Origin: a bacterium UBP3_UBA6266
GTDB lineage: Bacteria > Auribacterota > UBA6266
Length of the DNA stretch: 28,872 bases
NCBI GenBank assembly: GCA_002440765.1
Contig: DJVC01000077.1
Coordinates: forward strand, 1-28,872
Reading direction: 5' to 3'
Position 1 is the first letter of the stretch, and each line of letters begins with the position of its first letter. Positions 1 to 8,114 of the stretch are shown here, piece after piece. A program made the position numbers and the translations under genes. Under the pieces are notes generated by a model that was not told the DNA's origin, ran no database searches, and was given only the letters and a program-made list of their open reading frames with translations.

Positions 1-1082
<1,082 letters not shown>

Positions 1083-1197
1083 TTATTTGGTTGTTGAGTT
1101 ACTCAGCGACCGGTTTATTCAGTTAATGGTTGTCAAATACTGAATATCAGTTTTTACTTAGTAACCCAATAACTATTTTCTCTCTTTGTGAATAACA

Positions 1198-1226
1198 ATT
1201 TTATTTTTATCGTCGCTCTTTGTCAA
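1198..1226 (-). promoter_or_regulatory. Sigma-70-type promoter of enolase gene
   Basis: On the minus strand TTGACA (1226-1221), a 17-nt spacer and TAAAAT (1203-1198) make a near-consensus promoter. It would give a leader of about 120 nt before the GTG start at 1070. The leader holds small inverted repeats such as ACTGA-TAT-TCAGT, whose role is unknown. Confidence 0.65.
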
Positions 1227-1262
1227 TACAATTCCCAGATGCCGCGGCGCGCTCTTTTTCCC

Positions 1263-1291
1263 TTTACAATTAATGAGCTTTTCTTTAAAAT
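1263..1291 (+). promoter_or_regulatory. Sigma-70-type promoter of the first PEP-CTERM gene pair
   Basis: TTTACA (1263-1268), a 17-nt spacer and TAAAAT (1286-1291) match the consensus at 10 of 12 positions. Transcription would begin near 1298, about 50 nt before the first PEP-CTERM gene. It is back to back with the enolase promoter; only a short GC-rich stretch containing GCCGCGGC separates them. Confidence 0.6.
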
Positions 1292-1349
1292 GTAACAGCG
1301 TATCAGGATACTAAGTTTACAGGTAAAATGGTAAAATATGGAGCACTTG

Positions 1350-1976
1350 ATGAAAAAATCCGCTCTTCTTTTTGTATTTTGTTTGTTTTTTTTCCATAGC
1401 GCTTTTTCTTCAGCCAACGTCCTGCTAAATAACAGTTTTGAAACCGAAGGCGGAAATGTAGGCCTGAACTGGACACAGTTCGGTGAAGCTTACCGTGTAG
1501 CGGAAGGGGGAGCCCATCCCGCCGCTCAGGACGGAAGTTATATGCTTCTTATAAACACCCAGGGCACGGGCGGCGACGGCAACGGCGCCTATCAGGAATG
1601 GGCATGGCCTGAAAACACCAATTATACTTTCACGGGTTATTACCGCATAGAAGCTAACCTCCCCGCAGATTACACAACTTTCCTGAAAGTTGATTTTTAT
1701 ACTGCCGGCGATGTCTGGATTACGGCAACTGAAGGCGTTAAAATGTCAACCCAGACTGACGGATGGGTTTTCTATGAATTATCCGGTACAACACCGGCAA
1801 ATACCGCCACCGCAAGGTTCGTGCCTATAATATGGGGGACGACCTCGGAAACCCTGGCAAACACTGTTTACTGGGATAACCTCTCCGCTGTTCCCGAACC
1901 GGGAGCGATGTTACTGGGAGCAATGGGTCTTTTGATTATCCCGGCTTACAAAAAATTCAAAGGAAAAACCGTATGA
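1350..1976 (+). CDS. PEP-CTERM sorting-domain protein (secreted, CBM-like)
   Basis: This is an exported surface protein of unknown function. It has a Sec signal peptide (MKKSALLF..., likely cleavage after FSSA). The mature domain of about 150 residues opens with NVLLNNSFE and is rich in aromatic and small residues, resembling carbohydrate-binding or galactose-binding jelly-roll domains. The last 28 residues form a classical PEP-CTERM tail: VPEPG, a hydrophobic helix and a basic end (KKFKGK). Such tails are known substrates of exosortase (EpsH family), linked to exopolysaccharide. An ATG at 1338 is in frame, but GGAG at 1340-1343 sits 6 nt before the ATG at 1350, so the latter is chosen. The next gene overlaps its stop (ATGA), so the two are probably translated together. 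The CBM-like role is inference from fold-like features only. Confidence 0.85.
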   Translation: MKKSALLFVFCLFFFHSAFSSANVLLNNSFETEGGNVGLNWTQFGEAYRVAEGGAHPAAQDGSYMLLINTQGTGGDGNGAYQEWAWPENTNYTFTGYYRIEANLPADYTTFLKVDFYTAGDVWITATEGVKMSTQTDGWVFYELSGTTPANTATARFVPIIWGTTSETLANTVYWDNLSAVPEPGAMLLGAMGLLIIPAYKKFKGKTV

Positions 1977-2584
1977 TTAAAAAATTCATATTTTCTTTAT
2001 TCTTTATCTTATTGCTTATATCTTCTCAAAACGTGTTTGCAAACTTCCTTTTAAACTCCGGATTTGAAGAAGGGACGTGGGAAAGTGTGGCGGATTTCCC
2101 CGACGACTGGACAGGAAAGGACGGAGCGGGGGAATGGTATTTAGACTGGAAAAATGACGCGGAACTGGCCCACAGCGGAAGTAAATATATGTCCATGGGG
2201 GGTCAGGCTGAAGCCGCCGCGTGGATGTGGCAAAGAGTGACAACCGTAGTGCCCGACGAGCGTGTAACTTTCAGTGCGTGGATGAAAACCGACTGGGGAA
2301 CCCCAACGGGCTACCTTGAAATCAATTTTAAAAATGCCGCTGATGAATCGATATATGATTACAAAGTCGAACTGTTCAGCGAAGTAGTAGAAACATGGAC
2401 ACTTTATTCCATATCCTATACCGCTCCCGCGGGCACAGTTTTTACGGATTTTGTAATGACCGCGGACGGTTCGGGGATGGTTTGTTATGACGATGTTTCC
2501 GCTGTTCCCGAGCCCGGGATTTTTGCTCTTTCCGGCATTGCTGTAATAGCCCTGTTTTTATCAAAAAAATACCTGTCTGCATAA
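1973..2584 (+). CDS. PEP-CTERM sorting-domain protein (secreted, CBM-like), second copy
   Basis: A paralogue of the preceding gene and co-translated with it through a 4-nt ATGA overlap. A strong signal peptide (MIKKFIFSLFFILLLISS, cleavage probably after VFA) leads into NFLLNSGFE, the same opening motif as the first protein. The middle contains many Trp residues (DDWTG, EWYLDWK, AAWMWQR), as in sugar-binding beta-sandwich modules. It ends CYDDVSAVPEPG, a hydrophobic helix and KKYLSA, a standard PEP-CTERM signal with a weakly basic tail. Length (203 aa) matches the neighbours. Sequence identity to the first copy is low apart from the two ends, so these are old duplicates or a family under fast change. 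Ligand unknown. Confidence 0.85.
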   Translation: MIKKFIFSLFFILLLISSQNVFANFLLNSGFEEGTWESVADFPDDWTGKDGAGEWYLDWKNDAELAHSGSKYMSMGGQAEAAAWMWQRVTTVVPDERVTFSAWMKTDWGTPTGYLEINFKNAADESIYDYKVELFSEVVETWTLYSISYTAPAGTVFTDFVMTADGSGMVCYDDVSAVPEPGIFALSGIAVIALFLSKKYLSA

Positions 2585-2653
2585 TCACATAACCAATTGA
2601 TATAAAACAGGTTGTGTATATAAATTTATCCCGGATTTTTCCCCTGTGCTGAC

Positions 2654-2682
2654 TTGACAACCCCCCCAATATGTGATATGTT
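2654..2682 (+). promoter_or_regulatory. Promoter of the third PEP-CTERM gene
   Basis: A perfect TTGACA (2654-2659) is followed after 17 nt by TATGTT (2677-2682), with an extended -10 (TGA before the hexamer). The leader would be about 90 nt. It indicates that the third PEP-CTERM gene is transcribed separately from the first two. Confidence 0.55.
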
Positions 2683-2780
2683 TATAAGGTATATCGAAAC
2701 GTGTCATAGATTGCGCAGCGTTCATAGGAAGTTCCTTATACCCTACGCCAAGAAAAGACATCACGAGAGGAGGAACGGAT

Positions 2781-3413
2781 ATGAAAACAGCAATTATAAG
2801 TACTCTGGTTCTTGTTCTATTTATCCCTCTTTCAGCTCACGCAAACCTTCTGGTAAACCCGAGCTTTGAGTCAACAGGCGGGTGGAGCACATCATCATCA
2901 GGACACTGGGATATGGTGGCAAGCGGTGACAGTGGCATAAGCACCCCCTACGGCGACTATATGATGAAATACAGCACGACCAGCAACACTCTTTATACGG
3001 GGTTCTCGCAGGGAATGGATGCCAGCCCCAACGCCACATATTCCATATCGGGCTACTATAATATACCAACGGAGCTGTGGCACGGCTATCACACATACGC
3101 ATATATATATTATATGGCGGAAGGCGGAACGAGCCCGATAAAAATCGAGTCTGTCGGAAGCTTCTCCGATCCGACTGACGGCTGGATGCATTTCAGCGCA
3201 AGCAGCACAGCGCCTGAAGAAGCTGTCCGGGCGGTGCTTACGGTAGCAGTTGGTGTATCGGGAGGCTATCCTGACCCGCTGGGGGAACAGGTTCTTTACT
3301 GGGATAACCTTTATTTCGCCAGGGACGAAGTTATACCCGAAGCAAGCAGCATTACATTGCTTTCTATAGGCATCGCGGGCCTGGTTATGTTCAGCAGAAT
3401 GAAAAGAAGTTAA
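2781..3413 (+). CDS. PEP-CTERM-like secreted protein with altered sorting motif
   Basis: Third member of the local surface-protein family (210 aa). The signal peptide MKTAIISTLVLVLFIPLSAHA is followed by NLLVNPSFE, the shared opening motif, and by a Ser/Thr/Tyr-rich beta-type domain. Near the end LYWDNL matches VYWDNL of the first protein. The C-terminus has the right layout (short motif, hydrophobic helix, basic SRMKRS end), but the motif reads IPEAS rather than VPEPS/VPEPG: the second Pro is replaced by Ala. It may be a poor or divergent exosortase substrate, or simply a membrane anchor. The start is well fixed by AGAGGAGG 7 nt upstream. A strong terminator follows. Confidence 0.8.
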   Translation: MKTAIISTLVLVLFIPLSAHANLLVNPSFESTGGWSTSSSGHWDMVASGDSGISTPYGDYMMKYSTTSNTLYTGFSQGMDASPNATYSISGYYNIPTELWHGYHTYAYIYYMAEGGTSPIKIESVGSFSDPTDGWMHFSASSTAPEEAVRAVLTVAVGVSGGYPDPLGEQVLYWDNLYFARDEVIPEASSITLLSIGIAGLVMFSRMKRS

Positions 3414-3438
3414 TAAGCATGTCCGTTCACCCCTCTTT

Positions 3439-3470
3439 AGGCGGTATCTTGAGATACCGCCTTTCTTTTA
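3439..3470 (+). terminator. Rho-independent terminator after the PEP-CTERM genes
   Basis: A perfect 10-bp stem AGGCGGTATC / GATACCGCCT with a TTGA loop is followed by TTCTTTT. It ends the third PEP-CTERM transcript 26 nt after the stop codon. Confidence 0.88.
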
Positions 3471-3486
3471 ACACAATAGTAAAAAC

Positions 3487-3515
3487 TTGTCAGCCAATAT
3501 ATTTAATGCTATAAT
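3487..3515 (+). promoter_or_regulatory. Strong promoter of the small secreted orphan
   Basis: TTGTCA (3487-3492), a 17-nt spacer and a perfect TATAAT (3510-3515). The start of transcription would fall at about 3522, only some 6 nt before the ATG, so the mRNA would be nearly leaderless. Confidence 0.7.
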
Positions 3516-3527
3516 AACCCCAGGTAT

Positions 3528-4010
3528 ATGAATAGGTCTTATGTATTGTTATGTTCCCTGCTTGCCGGCTTATTACTGCTCGCTTTCTTTTCAGCCGCCG
3601 AAGAAAAGCCCGTATCTATAGAAAGTGTCGGCAAGACCAAAGAAGCCGCGGCTGAATTTGAAGAACTGCACTCCTATTTTAAAATAACGCTGAAAAAGAA
3701 TGTCCCCGAGATAAAAGGCAGAATAAAAATTGTCATATACTTCTTTGAAATACCTAACTCTTTGGAGGGCAAAGAGATAGAAAATAATAATGTTATCCTC
3801 GCGTCCCGGCAGGAGCTTACGCCTTTTCTGCCCTGGGATAAAAACAACAGGCTTTTTATAAGCACCAGTTTTTATCCGAGCATCAGGGCCGGGTTTGTCT
3901 TTTATGGTTATCTTATAAGGGTTTATGTCGGGGAAAGGCTCATTGATGAAACATCCGAACCGCAAAACCTTAAAAGCAAAAGTTTTCTGCAAAACAAGGC
4001 GATTATCTAG
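3528..4010 (+). CDS. Small secreted protein of unknown function
   Basis: I do not recognise this 160-aa protein. It begins with a hydrophobic signal peptide (MNRSYVLLCSLLAGLLLLAF) with probable cleavage after FSA, before AEEKP. The Cys at position 9 is too early to be a lipobox. The mature part of about 135 residues alternates hydrophobic and polar residues (KIVIYFFEI, LFISTSFYP, YLIRVYVGE), suggesting a beta-rich fold, and has no Cys, so no disulphides. It stands alone: its own promoter precedes it, a terminator separates it from the PEP-CTERM genes, and the signalling gene downstream has its own promoter. No Shine-Dalgarno sequence is seen at the proposed ATG, in line with a near-leaderless mRNA. 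Coding is supported by the signal peptide and an uninterrupted frame; function cannot be assigned. Confidence 0.7.
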   Translation: MNRSYVLLCSLLAGLLLLAFFSAAEEKPVSIESVGKTKEAAAEFEELHSYFKITLKKNVPEIKGRIKIVIYFFEIPNSLEGKEIENNNVILASRQELTPFLPWDKNNRLFISTSFYPSIRAGFVFYGYLIRVYVGERLIDETSEPQNLKSKSFLQNKAII

Positions 4011-4089
4011 TCCTCGGATTTTTTGAATATCCATGCGGGAAAAAGTGTTTTTGCCGTCGGAGAATTTGTTTTGATGCTAAAATGGACCC

Positions 4090-4119
4090 TTGACAATCTG
4101 AAAGCTTTCGTGTTATAAA
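4090..4119 (+). promoter_or_regulatory. Promoter of the PAS-GGDEF-HD-GYP gene
   Basis: A perfect TTGACA (4090-4095), an 18-nt spacer and TATAAA (4114-4119) with an extended -10 (TGT before the hexamer). Transcription would begin near 4126, leaving a leader of about 135 nt. Confidence 0.7.
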
Positions 4120-4189
4120 TACCCAGTATTTTTTAACATTTTTTTAATATATTGTAACTTAGTTTTCAGGGACTCTGTTTTTTTGTGCA

Positions 4190-4240
4190 ATCTCCTTTCC
4201 GGGGACTGCGAGAGCAAAAGGCCGGGTCGCTTCCGGCATT
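4190..4240 (+). promoter_or_regulatory. Possible structured 5' leader element upstream of the c-di-GMP-type gene
   Basis: This part of the leader is GC-rich between AT-rich flanks. It can form a GCCGG / CCGGC hairpin (4221-4225 with 4233-4237, 7-nt loop) and smaller helices around CTCC/GGGG and TGC-GAGA-GCA. The order GGGGAC ... GCAAAAGGCC loosely recalls the GEMM-I c-di-GMP aptamer core, but an insertion and missing conserved positions argue against a simple match. It could equally be an unrelated leader hairpin. Confidence 0.25.
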
Positions 4241-4261
4241 TGTATTTTAGAGGAAATAGAT

Positions 4262-5974
4262 ATGGTCGAGGATTTAAACAAAGAGGATAGCCATATCCTC
4301 AGTCATGAGTTTCATAATTCTGAAGGCAATAAGAATGATGAATCCCATGAGCCTTTGGAAAACGCCTTTGACGCACTGCCTTATCCTTTTTACATAGTAA
4401 GTTCGCATAACGGTTATGTAATAAAAGCAAATTCCGCGACCGGACTGAATGCGGGCGATAAAACATATATAGAATCCGAATTCGAAGATATCCCCGCCAT
4501 TAAAGAAAATATCAACAGCATTATAAAAGAAGTCAAGGATTCCGGAAAGACTCTGAACCGCGAATTTGCCACAACAGATATAACCGGTGAAAGAAAAGAT
4601 ATAGAAATACACATTTATCCCATCTTTGATGACAACAAGAGGATTTCCCAGATAGCGATATATGTGCTGGACATCACAAAAAGGAAAAAAGCCGAGGAAG
4701 AAGTCTTCCAGGAAAAACAGCAAATCGCGGAAATAACAAGAATAGACCCGGTAACCGGGTGTTATAACAAACGATATCTTACGGAACGGCTTGCCGCGGA
4801 GATAAGCCGCGCGCAGAGAAGCGTCCTTCCCATGGCCCTGCTTATTATTGAGGTCGAGAATTTCGACCGGATAAATGATTCTCACGGGCACACTACGGCA
4901 AACATACTGCTGAAAGAAGTTGCCGACCTGATAAGAGATGAGGGCCGGAAAGAGGACGTCTTTTTCCGCTATAAAGAAGAGCAGCTTGCCGCGCTGCTTA
5001 TAGAAAGCGGTTACGCGGGGGCAAAGAGGTTTTCCGAACACATTATAAGCAAAGTCGGTGCGCATATATTCAACATAAACGATGAGGAAATCAGGTCTTC
5101 TATCAGTGTGGGCGCCGCCTGTTACCCGGAAAGAAGCCTGAAAACCGCCGAAGACCTTTTAAAAGTTTCCGACGCTGCTCTTATCGAAGCAAAGGATTTC
5201 GGAAAAGGCAGGGCTGTTTTCTACCAGAATAAAGGCACCCCGATAATAGAGGGTAATTACAAATCCGCAAACATAGAAACGTTGAAAAAAACCATTACGG
5301 ACCTGGGTGACCGCTCAAAAAAAAGCATTGTGGAATCAATTTATGATTTTGTTTCCTCTTTTGAGAACAACGAATACATAAACGGAAAAAGCACCGAACA
5401 AATATTCACAATAGCAAAAAAAATATCAAATCTGGAAGAAATCTACTCTGTGGCAAGAAATATTGATACCAGAAACCCGTTTGTCGGCGAACACTTTGAA
5501 TGGATGATAGCGACGATAGAAAGAGTCGCGGATATACTCAAAATAAGCCCCGAAGAAGTGTATGACATAAAAAACGCCGCGGCTTTATATGACATCGGCA
5601 AAATATTTATAAGCGACTCAATACTTCATAAAAAGTCGCCCCTGACGGTGGAAGAATGCCGGATTATCAAAAAACATCCTCAAATGGCCTTTGATATGGT
5701 AAAGGCTTCATCCATGCTGAGCGGCTCACTGCCCAGTATACTGTACCATCATGAACGTTACAACGGCACCGGTTATCCAAACGGGCTTAAAGGGGAAGAA
5801 ATACCGATCGGCGCGAGAGTTTTAGCGGTTACCGACGCCTACCAGGCACTTATCTCAGACCGGCCTTACAGGCAGGCTTTCAACGATGATAAAGCTTTGA
5901 ACATAGTTGAAAAAGCTGCGGGAACTTATTTCGACCCGAAAGTCGTAAAGGCTTTTGTTGCCAACGTTTCTTAG
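4262..5974 (+). CDS. PAS-GGDEF-HD-GYP protein with both catalytic motifs degenerate
   Basis: A 570-aa cytosolic signalling protein without membrane segments. Residues about 32-145 form a PAS domain ending in DITKRKKAEEE, a typical PAS-to-effector linker. Residues about 155-322 are a GGDEF domain (DPVTGCYNKRYL start, SISVGAA core), but the GGDEF motif itself reads KEEQL (238-242), so diguanylate cyclase activity is very unlikely. Residues about 385-570 are an HD-GYP domain. The GYP motif is recognisable (HHERYNGTGYPNGL, 496-509), as are H472 and D525, but the HD pair reads YD (443-444), losing a metal-binding His. The protein may bind c-di-GMP or act as a regulatory scaffold rather than make or break it. 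AGGA lies 7 nt before the ATG. The gene converges on rsmI with one base between the stops. Confidence 0.9.
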   Translation: MVEDLNKEDSHILSHEFHNSEGNKNDESHEPLENAFDALPYPFYIVSSHNGYVIKANSATGLNAGDKTYIESEFEDIPAIKENINSIIKEVKDSGKTLNREFATTDITGERKDIEIHIYPIFDDNKRISQIAIYVLDITKRKKAEEEVFQEKQQIAEITRIDPVTGCYNKRYLTERLAAEISRAQRSVLPMALLIIEVENFDRINDSHGHTTANILLKEVADLIRDEGRKEDVFFRYKEEQLAALLIESGYAGAKRFSEHIISKVGAHIFNINDEEIRSSISVGAACYPERSLKTAEDLLKVSDAALIEAKDFGKGRAVFYQNKGTPIIEGNYKSANIETLKKTITDLGDRSKKSIVESIYDFVSSFENNEYINGKSTEQIFTIAKKISNLEEIYSVARNIDTRNPFVGEHFEWMIATIERVADILKISPEEVYDIKNAAALYDIGKIFISDSILHKKSPLTVEECRIIKKHPQMAFDMVKASSMLSGSLPSILYHHERYNGTGYPNGLKGEEIPIGARVLAVTDAYQALISDRPYRQAFNDDKALNIVEKAAGTYFDPKVVKAFVANVS

Positions 5975-5975
5975 T

Positions 5976-6803
5976 TCAATCTTTTCGCGCTGCCGCCCTG
6001 TAGATGTCCCTTTTTCTGAGACCTGTGATTTTCGCGGCAATTTTCGCGGCTTTGCTGCCGGAAATGCCGGCTTCATCGCGGATAATCGAAAATATCTTCT
6101 CAAAATCATAATCTGTTTTATCCGTTTCGCCGCACGCGCCGACAACCATGGTTATTTCACCGCGCGGCTCGCTCTGAAGTTTTTCCAATATTTCGGAAAG
6201 CGTCCCGAATATGCTCTCTTCGTAAATCTTTGTCATCTCCCTGAAAAGACAGGCTTTCCTGTTCCCCAGGATATCCTTCATTGTCTCAAGCGAATTGCGG
6301 ATTCTTTTGGGGGACTCATAGAAAATAAGCGTCCTTTTTTCTCTTTTTAAACCCCTCAGGGCATCCCTGAGTTTTTTATTGTTTTTAGGCAGGTAACCCT
6401 CAAAAGCAAACCTGTCGGATGCTATCCCGGAAGCGGACAGGGCCGCCATTGCGGCGCAGGGCCCCGGCACGGGGATTATCTCCACCGCTTCTTCTCTAAG
6501 AATATTTATAAGCCTGTAACCCGGATCGGAAACACACGGTGTTCCAGCTTCGGTTATAAGCGCGGATCTTCCCGCCGCTTTGACTTTCTGGATGATATAA
6601 CTGAGTTTTTTCTTCTCATTGCCTTCAAAAAAACTTATGACGCTCTTTCGCGGTATTTTAAATCTTTCCAGTAATAGTCCCGCTGTTCTCGTATCTTCCG
6701 CAATGATAAGGCCGCAGTCCCCGAGGATTTCTATCGCCCGGGGAGAAATGTCCCCCAGGTTGCCGATAGGAGTTGCCACAACATATAGAACAGGAATCTT
6801 CAA
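5976..6803 (-). CDS. rsmI: 16S rRNA (cytidine-1402 2'-O)-methyltransferase
   Basis: RsmI uses S-adenosylmethionine to 2'-O-methylate C1402 in the decoding centre of 16S rRNA. The 275-aa protein has the tetrapyrrole-methylase fold: LYVVATPIGNLGDIS at the N-terminus, AEDTR (35-39), GTPCVSDPG (87-95, SAM site) and PVPGPCAAMAALSASG, then FEGYLPK and LIFYESPKRI, all hallmarks of RsmI. Length is normal. The start codon is TTG, overlapping the stop of the upstream peptidase gene (TTGA); no strong Shine-Dalgarno is seen, so translation is probably coupled. A downstream start would lose the conserved first strand, which supports the TTG. Its stop nearly touches that of the opposite signalling gene, and no terminator is visible between them. 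Confidence 0.95.
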   Translation of the reverse strand: MKIPVLYVVATPIGNLGDISPRAIEILGDCGLIIAEDTRTAGLLLERFKIPRKSVISFFEGNEKKKLSYIIQKVKAAGRSALITEAGTPCVSDPGYRLINILREEAVEIIPVPGPCAAMAALSASGIASDRFAFEGYLPKNNKKLRDALRGLKREKRTLIFYESPKRIRNSLETMKDILGNRKACLFREMTKIYEESIFGTLSEILEKLQSEPRGEITMVVGACGETDKTDYDFEKIFSIIRDEAGISGSKAAKIAAKITGLRKRDIYRAAARKD

Positions 6804-7963
6804 TTGTTTTGCTGTCCCGCGGAAATGTTCTTCTTATATTTTTCGGCCGCTTCAATTCTTTTTGAAATTGCAGGGTGGCTGTAAAGCAGGAATTCAATTA
6901 CCCCGTTGGGCTCTTTGTTTGCCAGATTCTGTTCGGCCAGTTTTGTCATGCCCGATATGAACGCGTCCGGTTTTCCTGTTTTTTCAAGGGCAAACCTGTC
7001 GGCCTGCCTTTCGAAAAACCGCGAAATTGCGTTAAACGTGGGCATAGCCACAAGCTGGATGACATATATCAGCAGGGCTATAAGCGGGAATGTGGCGATA
7101 CTATAAAATTCAATATAGCCGTGATACCTTATATCGACCAGTCCTTTAAAAATCATATTTATCAAAGCAAAACTGGCGACATAAAATATAGCCCCGATAT
7201 ATAAAAATTTGTAGATGTGCCTGAACCGGTGATGGCCGAATTCATGCGCTACTATCGTTTCAATCTCCTCCTCCGAGTAATCTTTCAGAAGGGTGTCTCC
7301 AAGTATCACCTTTTTGGTATTACCCATACCGGCAAAAGCCGCGTTGGCTTTTTTTGTCTTTTCGCTTAATACCCATTCATAAACTCCGAGGACACCGCCC
7401 CCCTCTTTTTCAATAAAAGTTTTTATTCTCTTCTCAAGGCTTTCGTTTCCAATCGGTTTTAACTTATAAAAAAGCGGAAGTATCAGCGAAGGATAGACCT
7501 TGCTCATAATTACACTGAACACTATCCACACCACAGCCGTCCATATCCACCAGCTTCCCGGCTGCTTCCAGAGAAGAAGATACAGGGCTTCTATAAGAAT
7601 AAGTTTTGTCAATACGGTAATGACAAATTTTTTTAACTCGTCTTTAAACCAGTTAAGCCGGGTGAGATTGGAAAGCCCGTATTTATGCTCTACATGATAG
7701 GAAGCGTAATAATAAAGAGGCATAAATACGGCCCAGTTAATAAAAACAAACGCTGTCAGATAAACTGCGTTCAGTAAAATGAAATGAACTGTCTGTCCGT
7801 AGCTTTCGGGTATATTCTTTTCGATTATCTTCATGAGATTCAATGAGAGGGGCGTTATGAAAAAAGAAAGAAGGATGAGAATAGTCAGGATAATATCCGC
7901 GAGGAAAACCAGGTTATTGATTTTCTCGTATTTTTTGGCGTCTCTTTTCGTTTCAGCCATCAC
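6800..7963 (-). CDS. Membrane-bound M48 (Ste24-type) metallopeptidase
   Basis: A 387-aa integral membrane zinc protease of family M48A (CAAX prenyl protease 1/Ste24-like). Hydrophobic stretches at about 18-36, 59-85, 113-131, 138-160, 251-272 and 284-308 are likely membrane helices. The zinc site is complete: HEFGHH (240-245) and the third ligand Glu318 in FFERQADRFA. The family motifs NAAFAG, KVILGDTLL and SHPAISKRI are present. Bacterial members are thought to act in membrane-protein quality control; the substrate here is unknown, and CAAX processing is not implied. GTG (7963) has GAGG 7 nt upstream; the ATG directly after it is a possible alternative. It overlaps rsmI (TTGA), forming a two-gene unit, and lies 151 nt after atpK. 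Confidence 0.92.
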   Translation of the reverse strand: MMAETKRDAKKYEKINNLVFLADIILTILILLSFFITPLSLNLMKIIEKNIPESYGQTVHFILLNAVYLTAFVFINWAVFMPLYYYASYHVEHKYGLSNLTRLNWFKDELKKFVITVLTKLILIEALYLLLWKQPGSWWIWTAVVWIVFSVIMSKVYPSLILPLFYKLKPIGNESLEKRIKTFIEKEGGGVLGVYEWVLSEKTKKANAAFAGMGNTKKVILGDTLLKDYSEEEIETIVAHEFGHHRFRHIYKFLYIGAIFYVASFALINMIFKGLVDIRYHGYIEFYSIATFPLIALLIYVIQLVAMPTFNAISRFFERQADRFALEKTGKPDAFISGMTKLAEQNLANKEPNGVIEFLLYSHPAISKRIEAAEKYKKNISAGQQNN

Positions 7964-8114
7964 TTAATTTCCTCATTCCCGACCTTATTACTTCCTGCTT
8001 ACGAAACAACCGTGTCAGCGGCACGCGGATAAAATACCTATGAGATTCTGTCCACACGCTTGCCTGTGCCCGTAAGGGTATGCCCGGACTTTAACCTCAG
8101 CCTCAACCTGTGTA

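Noticed and set aside
1338..1349. Upstream in-frame ATG for the first PEP-CTERM protein
   Set aside because: The GGAG that serves as ribosome binding site for the ATG at 1350 lies inside this extension, and the signal peptide starts naturally at MKKSALLF.
4274..5065. 263-codon minus-strand frame opposite the PAS-GGDEF-HD-GYP gene
   Set aside because: It is a shadow of a well-identified gene, with Phe/Tyr-rich composition typical of antisense reading and no domain.
7964..8114. Possible terminator between atpK and the M48 peptidase gene
   Set aside because: Only short imperfect stems (such as CCC-TTAC-GGG) without a following T tract were found.
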